Assembly (NCBI GenBank): GCA_021904315.1
Contig: CM038923.1
Span: forward strand, 7,012,038-7,076,037
DNA length: 64,000 nt
Direction: 5' to 3'
DNA from: Sphagnum magellanicum
Taxonomy: Eukaryota > Streptophyta > Sphagnopsida > Sphagnales > Sphagnaceae
Shown: positions 36,491 to 49,010 of the stretch, in pieces
Layout: every line of letters starts with the position of its first letter
How positions within the stretch are numbered: the first letter of the stretch is position 1
The notes under the pieces: model-generated
What the model saw: the letters and a program-made list of their open reading frames with translations, nothing else
Told to the model about the DNA's origin: nothing
Database searches by the model: none
Program-made: the position numbers and the translations under genes

Positions 36491-36644
36491 CATTGCAAAA
36501 AAAGGTGTCCCTATATGTTAGGTGATTTCACTAGATTTTGAGTGAATTCACTAGTCTTAGTAATCGGGGACTACTTGGAAAGTAGTGAATTCACTAGTCT
36601 AGCAAAGGGGAACTAATGAACTGCACCCACATTTTGTAGTAATG
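36491..36644. mobile_element. CACTA-type MITE, 154 bp
   Basis: Starts CATTGCAAAAAAAGGTGTCCC-like and ends with the reverse complement of CATTACTACAAAATGTGGG; the interior aligns closely with the left part of the element at 29926 (GATTTTGAGTGAATTCAC, GAAAGTAGTGAATTCACT, AACTAATGAACTGCACCCA). The interior also contains inverted GTGAATTCACTA words. Flanking 3 bp do not match, so the target duplication has eroded or the left end is off by a few bases. Confidence 0.65.
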
Positions 36645-36899
36645 GTTGAATAAAACAACTAAGTTGAGATGAATGAATTTTACACATAATACCAAGGTTA
36701 ATGATGACATGAAATTTCATTATTATAAAAAAAAATTAAAATCTTAGTCATTAAAACAACTGGGCTTTGTAACTAAACGTCCCTTGTAACTAAATGGGTG
36801 AAACAACATGGGTTTAACAACTCACTAGTCTTTAATTAACTAAGTCCTTTCTAACCAGTATGTAGTTGTAAAGGTTAGTCAAAAAACCCAAAATGTGTT

Positions 36900-37496
36900 G
36901 TTGTGATTCTTGGAAATATGGAAGGATCCTAAGACTGGCAACACGATGTACATGAAAGACTTGTTAAAATATTAGACATCTTCACATCTCTTGGAGTGTC
37001 CTTGATATCTCGATTGTCTGAAGGACAACACTCTCCAATATGAAATGGGATCTAGGAGAAGTATGAACCAAGATTTGTTGAGCGCCTTGGAGTTTCAAAG
37101 AAGGAGACCCCAAACAAAAATAGATTGGAAAGGAGCAAGAGGAGGGGAAAAAGTAAGCTTCTTGAGTCTGGAGTTAAGTTTCAAAAAAAGGAAGATCTTA
37201 CCACATAATCCTAAAAGGATGTAGAACTTGAGTTGGCATTAGCATATGTTGTGGAAGTTCCGATGACTTCCATTCATAAAATCCTAAACTAGGTGGACAA
37301 TGCCACTAAAGATTTCGAAGACTTTTGGTCTCCATGACAAGAGTGTCGATAAACCATGTGTTAGCATGAAAATACCCTTAACGTGAAAGCTTCAAGAGTA
37401 TGGAAGATGATTCCATCGTTCATTCATGTTTAAATTTCGAGTTGTGTGGATAACTCATCCATTATGAAATTATTAAATTTTTCTTAGGCTTCCATT
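36900..37496 (+). pseudogene. coding remnant of unknown function, split by solo LTR D
   Basis: Plus-strand text reads as protein with few interruptions: YEPRFVERLGVSKKETPNKN, RLERSKRRGKSKLLESGVKF and DVELELALAYVVEVPMTSIH (about 37060-37290), then KILN and NATKDFEDFW. The basic KRRGKSK patch could bind nucleic acid. Coding-like text resumes after the solo LTR (ALQIETQMWLMEYSVISNFM near 38380-38440), implying the LTR inserted into this sequence. No family was recognised; a transposon-encoded protein is the likeliest source. Confidence 0.4.
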
Positions 37497-37501
37497 CTGG
37501 C

Positions 37502-38377
37502 TCTCACAACCCTAGCCTTAGGCTCACAACGAAAGTAAAGACTTACAAAGGTGTAAACCAAGAGTGAAGCCCGGGAGTCACATTTCATGCTCCCAAGAGT
37601 GTAGGAAAGTGTGAGGGAATGAACCCCACATTCCCAAGTGGGCTTCCACTTTAGGAGTTGGAATTTTCATGGACTCCTGAATCTTCATAAGGTGATTGCA
37701 GGGGTCAAAACTCATTGGATTGAAGAGTTCCTTATACCATTGTAAAACTCTTGAAACTTAGATGTCTAAAATGGGTTCGCACGACCCATTTGGATACTTT
37801 AAACACAAGTTATGGCCAAAAGAAGGGCTGAGAATTGCCCTAATTTACTTGCGTGCAGGTGGCATGTCACATATCGTTAGAAAGCTCTTGACGAGGTCTA
37901 CAACCTTGCTTTAAACCTCACATCAATCAGAGGTATGCCAAAAAAATTATGGGCTTCCAAAGTCGCGAGAGTCCTAATTTCAAGAATTTCAGGACTCTCA
38001 ACTTGGGAGTCCTAGGACAAAATGATATTTGGGTGTTAACCTCGTGTCCAAGCACAAAGAATATTATACGGGGGAAGGTGGTGGCTTCCCCCAAGTTCGA
38101 GCTCTGATGAGTCTTGTGAGTCCATGTTTGCCCGTGGCTTATCCGTGCACCAAAGGTGCTCCAACTGTGCACTAACCAACTTGTCGTTTGGTTTTTGCAG
38201 ATCCATGTGAATAATTAACCCGCTTGTCACTTGTCCTAATCCTCATTACAGAGTTCTAACACGCCCCTCTACCTCTGAAGTGCTACGAGCCAAGGATCAT
38301 ACCTTAATTCCTTGTCCTTTCATTATTTTCACCTTAAATTCGAAGTTGAGTCTATTGAGGAGCTTGAAGGTGCGTCA
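37502..38377 (+). mobile_element. solo LTR, copy D
   Basis: An 876 bp copy of the solo-LTR family of 8758-9674, with the same order of segments (start like TCGCAACCCTAGCCTTAGGCT, a TTATACCATTG word, ACACAAGTTATGGCCAAAAG, the GGGGGAAGGTGGTG stretch and an end GGTGCGTCA). Flanks CTGGC and GTGGC match at 4 of 5 positions, an aged 5 bp target duplication. It lies within a coding-like remnant. Confidence 0.75.
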
Positions 38378-38382
38378 GTGGC

Positions 38383-38570
38383 ATTGCAGATCGAAACTCA
38401 AATGTGGCTAATGGAGTACTCTGTGATATCAAACTTCATGAAGGAAGTATTTCTTAACCCACAGAGTAGCTTGGATTTCTAGACAACAATTGAATTCAAA
38501 TTGAATGCACTACTCCATCTTCGATTGAGAAACTATAAGCCCAAAAATTCTCACATTTCAACCTTCGGCA
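38383..38570 (+). pseudogene. coding remnant downstream of solo LTR D
   Basis: ALQIETQMWLMEYSVISNFM and KEVFLNPQSSLDF read openly, followed by IEFKLNALLHLRLRNYKPKN. This is probably the continuation of the remnant at 36900-37496, separated by the LTR. It leads directly into the 51 bp tandem repeat. Function unknown. Confidence 0.35.
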
Positions 38571-38582
38571 TTGAATGATGAA

Positions 38583-38786
38583 GGCCGAGTCCATATTACT
38601 TTCGATATTCAACTTTCAATGCTAAAAGTTGAAGGTCGATGGAATATAGATCTCGGTTTTCAGCTTTTGGCACAAAAAGTTCAAGGTCGGGGGCATTTTT
38701 GTCTTGGCCTTCAACTTTTGATGTCAAAAGTTGAAGGCCTCTTGCATTGTGCTCTACCTCTTCAACTATCAACACTAACTATTGAG
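38583..38786 (+). repeat. 51 bp x 4 tandem repeat encoding 17-residue repeats
   Basis: In one open frame (38571-38822) four consecutive 17-residue units are readable: GRVHITFDIQLSMLKVE, GRWNIDLGFQLLAQKVQ, GRGHFCLGLQLLMSKVE and GLLHCALPLQLSTLTIE. Each begins with Gly and keeps the pattern hydrophobic-QLL/QLS-x-x-x-K/T-V/I-E/Q. At DNA level the period is exactly 51 bp, and each unit contains an inverted repeat of the type TTCAACTTT...AAAAGTTGAA. There is no ATG at the left end of the frame, so translation is unproven; a hairpin-forming DNA or RNA repeat is an equal possibility. Confidence 0.7.
38706..38739. other. near-perfect 34 bp palindrome
   Basis: Sixteen bases starting GGCCTTCAACTTTTGA are followed by TG and then by their exact reverse complement ending AAGTTGAAGGCC. 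It is the third and best-preserved of the hairpins in the 51 bp repeat. Perfect pairing despite heavy divergence between units suggests recent creation or selection, or conversion between arms. Confidence 0.9.
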
Positions 38787-40460
38787 ACCAAAATTGTTTG
38801 CCACTATGTTACATTGGTTTGAATTTTTGTTTTTTGTTTCATCAACATGTACTTTTCTATCATTTGGTTTAATCCATCTTGCTTTTATTTTCATTTTGTA
38901 TGCATCTCTTCTAAACAAAGTTAACCTTGTTTTGGCAAATGTGCTAACCAATCTTCTTGTTCCACATGTCCTGGAGTTACCATTTGGATTTCCTAACGAT
39001 GCACATGGATAATATGATCAAATACATTGTTGTTTTTGCTAACAAATTTTTATATGATAGAAAGGTAGTTCTTATCATGCATATCAATGACATGTAGCTT
39101 TCGAAGGAGATTCAATCTTTCCTTGACAACTACCATCTAAAGGTTTGGATGAAGTGGATTATCATCAATTATATTTTTCAATATAGTACCAAGGATCTGT
39201 CTTCTCAGGTACGAGTTGAAGACATTTATTTCAATCTCTTACAAACATAATCTTCTTTGAAATCTTTCATGTCTTGACTTAATTTTATTTTATTGTAGAC
39301 TCTTATCAATTGAATCACCTTTTTTGTGAAGGAAGTAGCACCTAGTGCCATGTTCTCATTGAAGTTTTAATTATTTGCCCCTTCTGCTAAGCTCATCAAT
39401 AAAGGAATTCATCCTAAGGCTAAGGACGTTCTATACAACTACATTGATGCAACCTTTATGGCATGATTCGAAACTAGAAAGGCCTTTCATGTGACAAAGG
39501 AGTTCCATCACTACTAGAAATTTTGTCTTTTGCAACTTGTCTTATGCAACTAAAACATCTCACATGCAACTATTTTGGAGTTGCATGCGACATTTTTTAG
39601 TTGGATGAGACAAGTTGCAAAAGAAAAAATTTCTAGTAGTGCATCTAATCACATTGTAAGCCCTTATTGATGTTTGTTTGACACTAAATTCTACAATAGT
39701 TAACTTTAATTATGGGATTGGTTAGTGTAATCCTCTCTCAAATTCTACTTTATTTTTCTATTTCACATTGTTTTAAGCTCTAATTTTTTTATTGATGTAG
39801 GGAATAACATTCATGCTTGTTATAGTCTTGGGAGGTCTATCCTAGGATTTGAGGGTGATTTAAAGATCTTTGAATAATTCCTTTGGCCACTATTGCCCTT
39901 ATTTGTAGTCTTAATGTAGACTCATTGATCAAGAAAAGACCCTAGATCAACCTCAATTAAAAGTAAGTTGTGACACATTTTGTGACTTTTACACCTAAAT
40001 GATTTTTCCAATTTTTCATGTTTCTAACATTTAGATTTCAGTCTGCAAAAATGTAAGTGGAACAAAGATTTGAAGCATCCCCTTCTTTGCCCATCATGAT
40101 TTCCTATTGAGTGCTTTTTGTAGCTTTGTTTTGCCATCATATGTTATGTCCCTTGCACTTGCATTAACACACCTAGGCTTTCAACGTCCATCTCCAAAAC
40201 CTAGGACTTGTTGCCATGTAGATGTGCAAAGATATATAGGCAATGAAGTTAGGGAAACACCTAGCCCTTAGGATGTTTTCAAGACTTTGTCTTTTTGACA
40301 CTATGGATTTTGGGTTTGATTTTTGTTTATGCTTTTACACTTACTTTGATATTTGTTTCAATTTGGCTTCCATTTTTCTAATTTTCATTCAAGTAAACAA
40401 TGCCCTAGGAAAAATACAATTCAATGGATCCTACAAGTTCAACTTTAATTAGTCTCAAGG
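38787..40460 (+). pseudogene. weak coding remnants around a CACTA MITE
   Basis: Plus-strand text such as FFVKEVAPSAMFSLKF (near 39325-39370) and KLINKGIHPKAKDVLYNYID (near 39390-39450), then YSLGRSILGFEGDLKIFE (near 39818-39870), looks protein-like, with intron-like boundaries (TTGTAG near 39295; GATGTAG near 39795). No family was recognised. The 133 bp MITE at 39509 interrupts it. Low confidence. Confidence 0.3.
39509..39641. mobile_element. CACTA MITE, 133 bp, intact ends
   Basis: The left end CACTACTAGAAATTTTGTCT and the reverse complement of the right end, CACTACTAGAAATTTTTTCT, pair over more than 30 bases including TTTTGCAACTTGTC. An exact 3 bp duplication CAT flanks it (39506-39508 and 39642-39644). 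CACTA ends and a 3 bp duplication define the CACTA superfamily. The interior has repeated ATGCAACT / AGTTGCAT words, like transposase-binding subterminal repeats. It encodes nothing and depends on another element's transposase. Confidence 0.93.
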
Positions 40461-43400
40461 TTAACTTGAATCTAAGGTTGAAATCACAATTTTGTCTCAA
40501 AAGTGAAATGAGATTACAATTACATAAAAAAATTCCATTTGTTGAAAGAATATTTTCAATTGCTTGTTGCTTTTCTATTTGAATTCATAAAGGCTTTTCG
40601 TTTTCAGAATTCCAGCTTTCATGTTTGTTCTCAATTAATATGAGTACCAAGCTTCAATACACTTTTAAGCGATCCTTGAATTATGTTATATCAGTATTTA
40701 TAACAATGAGAGCATCCTCCTCATAGGTCTCCATGTAACCTTGTGATTCCTCATCAACTTGAATCATTTGATCAACTATATTCCTTGTCATATTTTTCTT
40801 GACCACTCTTTGATTGGATTAGATACAAGTTTTTTGCAAACTCTTCCTTTAATACCTTTATGATACTTGATTGCTCAAAGCACATAATATTCAATGGTGA
40901 ATTCTCATCCTCCTTATGCATTTCTAGCCCACAAACTTCTTTCCACTACATGCTCTATGGTGGAATGAAATACTTGTCTTTTTCCTCCTTATTTGTTGTT
41001 TGCCCCATCACTATCCTATTAACATGAGGTGATCCACTTTTCTAAAAAAATTCATTTTTAGTTGAACTCTAGTAAATCGTTTTTCAATTATGTGGATATA
41101 ATCACATATGGATGTCAAATGATTGGAAATTTGAAATTAAGAAAAAAATATCAATCCCTTGATTCCAGGATTTCAAATACCTATGGAAGATGATGCAATT
41201 GTTGACTGGATTAGTGTACATATGTTTAGAAAGGTGAAAATATGATCTCCAAATAAATCGATGATTAAACAATGACCTTCCAATTCCTTCCTACTTATTA
41301 CAGTTCCACTCATCACATGTTGTTCTTCCTCTCAATGGAAACCACTATCATCATTACCATCTCCACTACTTCCTAAACATCTTGTGATTGTTCTATGTGT
41401 TTTCATAATTGAGCCCTTTTAGTTGTTTATTTTATTGTTTAGTGTCTTCCATATATACTATTTACAAGCCTATCAATGGTCACATTTATTTATACATTTT
41501 AGAAGATTTAAGTTCCTTATTATTCCACAAGTTACTAACCCTTTTGTTTTGAGTTTCCAACAATTTCATTTATTTCTCAATGCATTCTTAATTTTCTTTG
41601 AATATCAACTATTGTTCAATTGAGTTTTTCTCGACTGCAACAACTATTGCCATTCAATTTTATTATCATTTAATACAATTGATTACATAGCAAAACTTGA
41701 CTTAAACTATTCCACACTCAATATAGGATTTTTTAAAAATATTATCTTCTTTCTTGTTCCAAGGATAACATTGGTGAATATTTTTTATTTCAAGCTTTCA
41801 CAAAGTTCAAGAATTCAAATGAGACATGACTATTCTCTTGAATAAGAGCATGTTTATTATTTCATTGAACATACTTTATACTTCAAAATTTAATAAACTG
41901 CATTTTCAATTCTTGTTATGTACCTGTCTAGCCTTGTAATTTGTTTATTACATTCATTATCATTTTTGTTGTTGGCTCATCATTTTAAGCTCTTTTGTTA
42001 TTTATCATTGATTTATCACTTTTTGTGCCACACATGTAACAAGGCCATTGATTTCAAGTGCATATTCAATAATTAATGATGAAATAGGAAATATTTTGAG
42101 TGTCCCTTATGTCACAATGTGACGCATATTTTCATACCACTATCCTCATACTATAATATTCGATGGATTGTTTGATAATTGTTTTTCTCCCCTTATATTG
42201 TAATGACACAAAATTGGTCTTTCTATGCATCAAAGCTAGGAAACTCTATGTCTTTAAGTAGTTGTCTATTGTTATCCATATTACTATCAACTCTTCTCTT
42301 GACATGTTTTGCAATTAAATCGCAAATAATAATTTCAAAGGCATCACCATATTTGCTTGCAAACATACTAAATTGAATTGGCCGCCATTGGTTGGTCGGT
42401 CACTTTGTTGGAACCCATTTCAGAATGTGGTGTAATTGTCGACGTGGTGTCCTTCGAATTTGTGTTCTATTCATTTGAATTCATTATTACATCTTTTGCA
42501 TATGGTATTGAACTTTCCTCTTCCACCTCGGTTGTGATATTATAATTAGTCGACATTAATTAATCCACATTTATGCTATAAGCAAGTGTTGGTGTTTCAT
42601 ATACATTGTCTTCAGCGTCAGAAGCATTCCTTGGTTACTTTTTTACTAGGAGTGATTTGCTGATTCTAGAATTAGCTTGAAACCCAACCAGGTAATCACA
42701 TTGTCGTTGAAATCACGTTCTATAAGTTTGATTCGTCGAATTTGTTAGCCATGGGTTGTTTCTTGGAAGTTGTCACAAGTTGTTTATAAAAACTCTAGGT
42801 TAAACATTTTTATCATTGTCCTGTATATATTGTAATGCTGCAAGTGGTTAGAAGAAGCCTAATACCCAACCCTTGCCTGGAACTTTACATCTATATTCTT
42901 GAGCTATCTACTATCTATTAACAAGTACAAGTCCAAGTCTTTGGGCATTCATCAAAAGTATTTTGGATATGGATATCAAAACATCATCTAAAGTGATCAC
43001 TAAAAGAATCTAAATTCCAATCGTTCAATGAGATAAAATGCTAAAATCATTTCCCATAGGATAAAGTTTTATATTGTTATTATTCAATTTTTGCATTTAA
43101 TGGCCTCTTTAAAGTTGTTTCATTTCTATTGGATTATTTTCATGGGATTGGCAATCTTATAACATTTGCAAATGGCAGAATAACTAGAAATTTTTCAGAG
43201 CTAAGAAATATGTTTCCAAATCTTGTCATGCATTATATGGCTGATGCAATATTTATCAATGTTTGGCCACCCTTTAAGTCCAATGTTGGTGATTGCCATT
43301 TTGTGTTAGGTTTCTTGTTAACATGCCATTTTGGGTTAGGTTTCTTATTTACATGCCATCCATGGCTGGTCCATTTCCCTACTGTTAATAAGGACTAGTG

Positions 43401-44589
43401 TTTCATATGAATAATCCCCTACACACAAATTATTCTTTGGGCATTTCTTTTCTAAAATTGATTTTTTTTTTGGGGCAATATGTTGGCCTTTTCACAATGG
43501 ATTTTCTACAATTGGTTATGGTAATCTTCCTTGAAACTCTTGGATAAACACTTTGGTCATTGTCCCACATTACTAGATTAAAAGACCCTCAATATCCAAT
43601 CTCTAGCTAGATTTCTCTAGTCAAATTCTTCATCATTTTTTTTCAACAAATGATTACATATCCAAATCTAATGTTCATTGTTATTGTTTTCATTGACTAT
43701 TTGTCATATTTTTAGTGATTTTTTTTTTCAATATTCACAATAGATTTTTCAAGGAGCAACTTCTATGTTCAACTTCAACCTTAATTCATTAAAACGTCCT
43801 TTGAACCACAAATTATTACAAAGAATGGTGTTTTGTTTTCTCCTTCATTGGTTGGGACGTCTTTTTTCTTACTATCATAAACATTTGGTGGTTTTAAGGT
43901 TGGGCCTATGATTCAACGATTCACAAGTTGTTTTAACACTTGGTTTCTTAAATCTTATGGCACCTAGGCTCACCTACCTAGAGTTGCATAAAGTCATCTA
44001 TTAGTTACAATCACAATCCAACGAAACAAAAAGGGTGTCAAACCATAAAGAAAAATAGTCAAAATTAGATAAATATGTATCTTTTGCCATTTAAAGCCAT
44101 GGTAATCATGGCAAGTTATTGTTTTTTCATTCATATGAATGTTAAGGAATTCAAACCAAAAATCCATTTGATGAAATTTTAAGTTTAAGTTTCAATTTAG
44201 TGCTTTAAAAGTGAACAACAATGCTTTAGATAGGAGTCAATTTTGCAAAGGACTAATATAATAAAAACACATTTAATGGAAAAAAATTAAGAAGATAAAG
44301 ACCTATTAATTACATTATAAAAAATCATACCTTAAAATATGTGGAATTCTAAAATTTTAAAAATTCAAAATTGATTCCAAAATTGATGCAAAATTTTAAA
44401 ACTTTAAAAGTCCTTTGCCACACATAATTTTCTCTTTTCCATTTTGTTCCCAATGTTCTAATTTCTAACAAATGCTTGAAGGGGTTTAGCAGGGTGGGAT
44501 CTTTTGGATATTCCAAAGGTGTTTTTATCATTTTGCATATTTTATCTAATATGTTTGCTATTAAGGTGTATTCAATCATAGTTTCCAAG
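40461..44589. other. AT-rich spacer with weak minus-strand coding traces
   Basis: Minus-strand text near 40640-40980 (YHKGIKGRVCKKLVSNPIKE; NHKVTWRPMRRMLSLL) looks weakly coding, but no family was recognised. Elsewhere only short, low-complexity frames and T-rich tracts are present. No paired ends were found. Confidence 0.35.
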
Positions 44590-45170
44590 GTGTTTGGTGT
44601 GGTTGCCCTTATTGACATCCTCATTCGAACATTGGGTCACTTCATTGCTCTATCAATGAATGTTTCCCAAGGTTCCATAATTGTTGTAGATGGTGTTTTG
44701 TACCTTACAAGTCACTCCTCTATCCTAGGTATTCTTGTCATGGTATATTGTACTATTTATGGAATATGAAACTACACTATATCACTTACAAATTGCAATT
44801 ATTCTTCTACTACATTATCTTCTTCATTATGCTACATGGCTACCTAGTCTAATTATCTATGCAAATTTTAGGTTACTACTTGATTTATGTTTGTCGCCAT
44901 TCTACTATTTTTCCTTGGATTTTTTTTTTTTGCCATAGATTCAAATCCTTACAATAGTTGTTTGTTCATATTTAATTCCTTGCAAACTTTCTTCGCCAAT
45001 TCTGAATATGTAGTTTAGACAATGAACAAAATCATTTGCAATAATCTTTTTGTACCTATTGCCACATAATAAAACAAAAACAATTCATACAACGCTAAAT
45101 TCTAACCCTAAATTCATCTCGAGATGGTTATCAATTGGTAAATCCTAATATTCTAACACTAGTTCAATTG
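44590..45170 (+). repeat. dispersed repeat, copy 1 of 2
   Basis: This stretch aligns with 58660-59250 in the same orientation: GGTCACTTCATTGCTCTATC / GGTTGCCTCATTGCCCTATT, TTCCATAATTGTTGTAGATG / TTCCATAATTACTATTGACA, ACTCCTCTATCCTAGGTATT / ACTCTTCTATCTTAGGTATT, and GGAATATGAAACTACACTA / TGAGTATGAAACTATGTTG. The similarity extends to AGATGGTTATCAATTGGTAA / GGATGGTTGCCAAATGGTAA. The copies are old. The sequence is probably a transposon segment; coding sense unknown. Confidence 0.8.
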
Positions 45171-45864
45171 TAGTTTTTGTTTTTGTGCATGTTCAATTTC
45201 AATTATGAAAAATTTGTAGTAGAAATCCATATATAATTTAAAATGTTTCAACAACCACATTTCCCACAACCCAAGTATTTGCACATTTATGAGTCTGTCA
45301 TAATCTTGCCATCAATTTTGTTTTTCATACTAATATATTGGAAAGAAACAATAGATCTTGGAAAAAATACAAAAAAACATTTAAAATAAAAGTTCATGGT
45401 TCAACCACTTTGTGTACATCTTCAAAATTATTCTATCTTCATAACTACTATTATATTCTCCCTTTTCTCTATACTCCCACATTGGTATTAACTACTGAAA
45501 AAAAAATTCCCCCAAAAATCTCTAGAACCTTTTTAATGCTACCTTAAACAAATTTGAATTCCACCTTAACAATCCTAATCTCACCTACCTTGTAACTATT
45601 GAACTTGCTTTGTCCAACCTGTCTCAAAATAGACATTATAATACCTACTCCCTATGCTTATTTGGTCTAATTATTACATTATAGTTGCCTTGCCTTTAAC
45701 AAGGGGTGTTCTAAGAGGTTCAACCTTAAAGTCTAACACACAAAAAATTTCAAAATTGGTGTTGTGAACTTTAAAGCCTTCCAAAGGATTCCCATTTTCT
45801 TCCAAGTGTATGGCATTGATTGCTCAAAGCAAGTAGAGCCCTCACACATCATGGAAGAAAGTAC
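45171..45864. other. spacer, nothing identified
   Basis: AT-rich text between the dispersed repeat and the CACTA-type element; no motif-bearing frames. Confidence 0.5.
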
Positions 45865-46325
45865 CACTACTAGAAATTTTGGGTTTTGCAATTGCCGTTT
45901 GCAACTAAAATTCAGTTGCATGCGACACATGCAACTACAAAATTGTGTAGTTGCCTAAGACAAGTTGCATATGACATGCAGTTGCATGCAACACTATGTA
46001 TGCAACATGTGGTGTTAGTATACATGTTCATACATACATACCAATCCAATGTGGTTGCACCTTGTGTTCAACTTTCCTTGTAACTACATGTGACTAATCA
46101 AAATATGACACATGTTTAAAAATTAGACAACTAGCTTGTGGACACATGTCATTATTTTATTTTTTTGTGTTTTCAAAATTAAAAATTCATTGGATTAATT
46201 TCAATCATTAAAGTTTTTGCCACTAGGATGATGACACGTGGCACACCATGGAACGTTCATTAACCATTTGACACGTGTTCAATATTTTAACACCAATTAT
46301 ATGGTGACACCTGGCAATCAAAGCC

Positions 46326-47128
46326 TGTCGCAACCCCATTTTGAAGGAAGTGTGAGGTCGCCACTCACACTCCCGAAAATGGGACTCCCAAAAACTCAGA
46401 GTGCGATTGCAGGGGTCAAAACACCTCATGTTGAAGCGTTCTTTATACTATTCGAAAGGTCTTAAAGTGTAGATGCCCAAAATGGCCTCACATGAGCCAT
46501 TTGGACATTTGTAGCAGAAGTTATGGTCGAAAGAAAGGTCGGGAATCAAATTGGCAGTTTAACTCCCGACCACTAAAAGTCGAGAATCGACCCGATTCTG
46601 GTGTGTGCAAGTGAAGTGCGACTCATCGTTGAAAGATCTCGAGGAGAGCTACAACTTTGGTTTAGACCTTGTCACGATCCGAGTTTGGGGCAAGAAGTTA
46701 TGCGCGTCCAAAGTCCCGGGAGTCCAAACCGGGACAATTTCGGGACTCCACTTTGGGAGTCCCGGGAAAAAGAGCCATTTGGATGCAAGTGTGGCGGAGA
46801 GCTATAGAGAATACTATATGGGGGAAGGTGATGGCTTCCCTCGAGTCCAAGCCGTGGTGAGTCAAGTGAGTCCAAAATAGCCCGTGGCTTGTCCCAACAC
46901 CAAAAAGGTGCAGAATGAATTCTAACCAACTTGTGGTTGGATTTGGATGCAGGACCGTATAATTGAGTAAGTTTGTCCCTCATCCTAGTCTATCCTAGAG
47001 CTTTCAGCACGCCTCTTTCACCCCCTTTTAGTGCTGGAAACTGGGAGCGTGCCCCGAGTCCTAGAAATTCCGCAATTTGAGTAACCTAGCCCCGACTTGG
47101 GGCTAATTTGGGACTTGGGAGCGTGTCA
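46326..47128 (+). mobile_element. solo LTR, copy B (nested)
   Basis: An 803 bp, shorter and more diverged copy of the solo-LTR family: it starts TGTCGCAACCCC, contains TTCTTTATACTATTCG, GCAGAAGTTATGGTCGAAAG and a GGGGGAAGGTGATGGC stretch, and ends GAGCGTGTCA. Flanks AAGCC and AAGAC match at 4 of 5 positions. Because it lies within the CACTA-type element and has its own target duplication, it inserted after that element. Confidence 0.75.
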
Positions 47129-48329
47129 AAGACCACCTATTTTTAATTTTAAAATATTAATTAATGAAATATAATTCATCCAATTTATGGCTAATAAAAT
47201 GTTGACACGTGGTGCCTAGGTAAGAAAATAATAATTAAACCCTATTAAGTAAGTAGGTTTATTTATGTATGTAAATAGGTTGAAAAATAGCTAGGCTTAG
47301 GTTATATAAGTAGGTTTAGAGTAATCCGATTTAATTTTTAGGTTTGACCTTTTCATAAAGGTCAAACTTTTTTCATTCATTCATCCCCAATGGCACTTGG
47401 CATTTGGTTTCAACATAACTACTTATATACTGAGCCAAATAGAATTGGAAGCCAAAGGATATGGGTTAAAACATTCCATTGCATACCTCATGAACCAACC
47501 TAGTTGCACATTAGATGCAACTACTATATTAAAGTATAATAGCTAGGGGAGGGTTCTATTGTTTTTGGTGTCTAAACAAAACTTGAAGCCCTCGTTTTGG
47601 CGCATCTAACACACTAAGAGTTGTTGAAAACAAATTAAAAATGAAAAGTTATGGCCCCCCAAAGTAAAGGGGGTCAAAAAACTCAAAAAAGAAACTATTG
47701 AGACCGGTTCTTAAACACCCAAAAAGTTCATTTTGTGTTTTTTTTTTTGCTATTAGAGTTCCAATGTGATTTGTAGGACTTCAAATGGCGCTCCTACAAC
47801 ATTTTAAATCGTTTAAAATGAATAAGAAATAAGAAAGTTATGAGCTTTGAAAGTAGGAGGGGTCCTAAGAAAAAAATAAAAAACAAAACGTTTTATAACT
47901 TGGAAAGCTTATTTTCCTTCTTATTAGTTTTTCATTACTCCTTTTCTTTTGCACTTCAAAGGTGATTATAAGATATTTAGTAATTATGATTACTTAATGA
48001 AAGTATGATTTTAATATTATTATATAGTTTAAATTAATAATTATTTAGGACATTTGTATACTTGTAGGTTAATTAGTGTAGCCTATTTACATTCATATTT
48101 TAACATAAATTATAAAATTTAAATATATAATACCTATTATTATAATATATATAATTGATTATCACTATAATTATAAGAAAAATTTAATTAATAATTATGA
48201 TTATTTATAATAAATTTATAATATTATCATATTAATTAATTTTGAATAATTTTTTGTTTGATCAAATGTACATTTTCTGAAAAAATATTCTGAAATAAAA
48301 TAAAGTTAAACACATTTAAACCATGGTTT

Positions 48330-49010
48330 TGTTTAACTTAATTTAACATAATTTAGTTTAGCAATAATTAATTTAACCTAATTTAAATTAACCATTGTCA
48401 ATTTTAACCTAATTTAGTTTAACCATAAATATTTTTGCATAATTTATTTTATCCTATTTTATTTTATTTTATTTTATTTTATGCACAATAAATATAGTCT
48501 AATTTAGTTTCACCATAAATATTATAGCCTAACTTAATTTAACCATAATTAGTTTGGCCTAATTTAATTTAACCATATTTATTTTAACCTAGTTTAATTT
48601 AGCTTAATTAAGTTTAGCCATAATTAATATAATATAATTTAATTTAGCCTAACTTGATTTAGCCATAATTAGTTTAGCCTAACTTAATTTAGCCATAGTT
48701 AATTTTTAAAAATTTAGTTTAGCCATAATCGGTTTAATCTAATAAATTTAGCCATGGTTAATTTTAACCTAATTGAATTTAGGCATAATTATTTTAGCCT
48801 AACTTAATTTAACTATTGTTAGTTTAGTTTATTTTATTTTATTTTAACCATAATGAGTTTAATTTAGCTTAATTTAACTTGATTTAATATAGTTTAATTT
48901 AAGTTAACCATAATTAATTTATCCTAACTTAATTTAGCCATGGTTAGTTTAACTTTTTAATTTATTTAACCTAGGTTAGTTTAGGCTAGCCTAAGTTAGC
49001 ATGGGGTTAA
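48330..49010 (+). repeat. degenerate TTTAGTTTAGCCATAATTAG array
   Basis: TTTAGTTTAACCATAAATA, TAGTTTGGCCTAATTTAATT, ACTTGATTTAGCCATAATTA, AGTTTAGCCTAACTTAATTT and many variants repeat every 25-35 bp. A pure (TTTTA)n run sits at 48455-48482. The array is inside the CACTA-type element, paralleling the array inside the element at 33652. Confidence 0.85.

Noticed and set aside
46601-46983. Overlapping reading frames on both strands near 46.6-47.0 kb
   Set aside because: They lie in solo LTR B; similar frames appear at the same place in the other LTR copies, so they reflect LTR sequence and not a gene.
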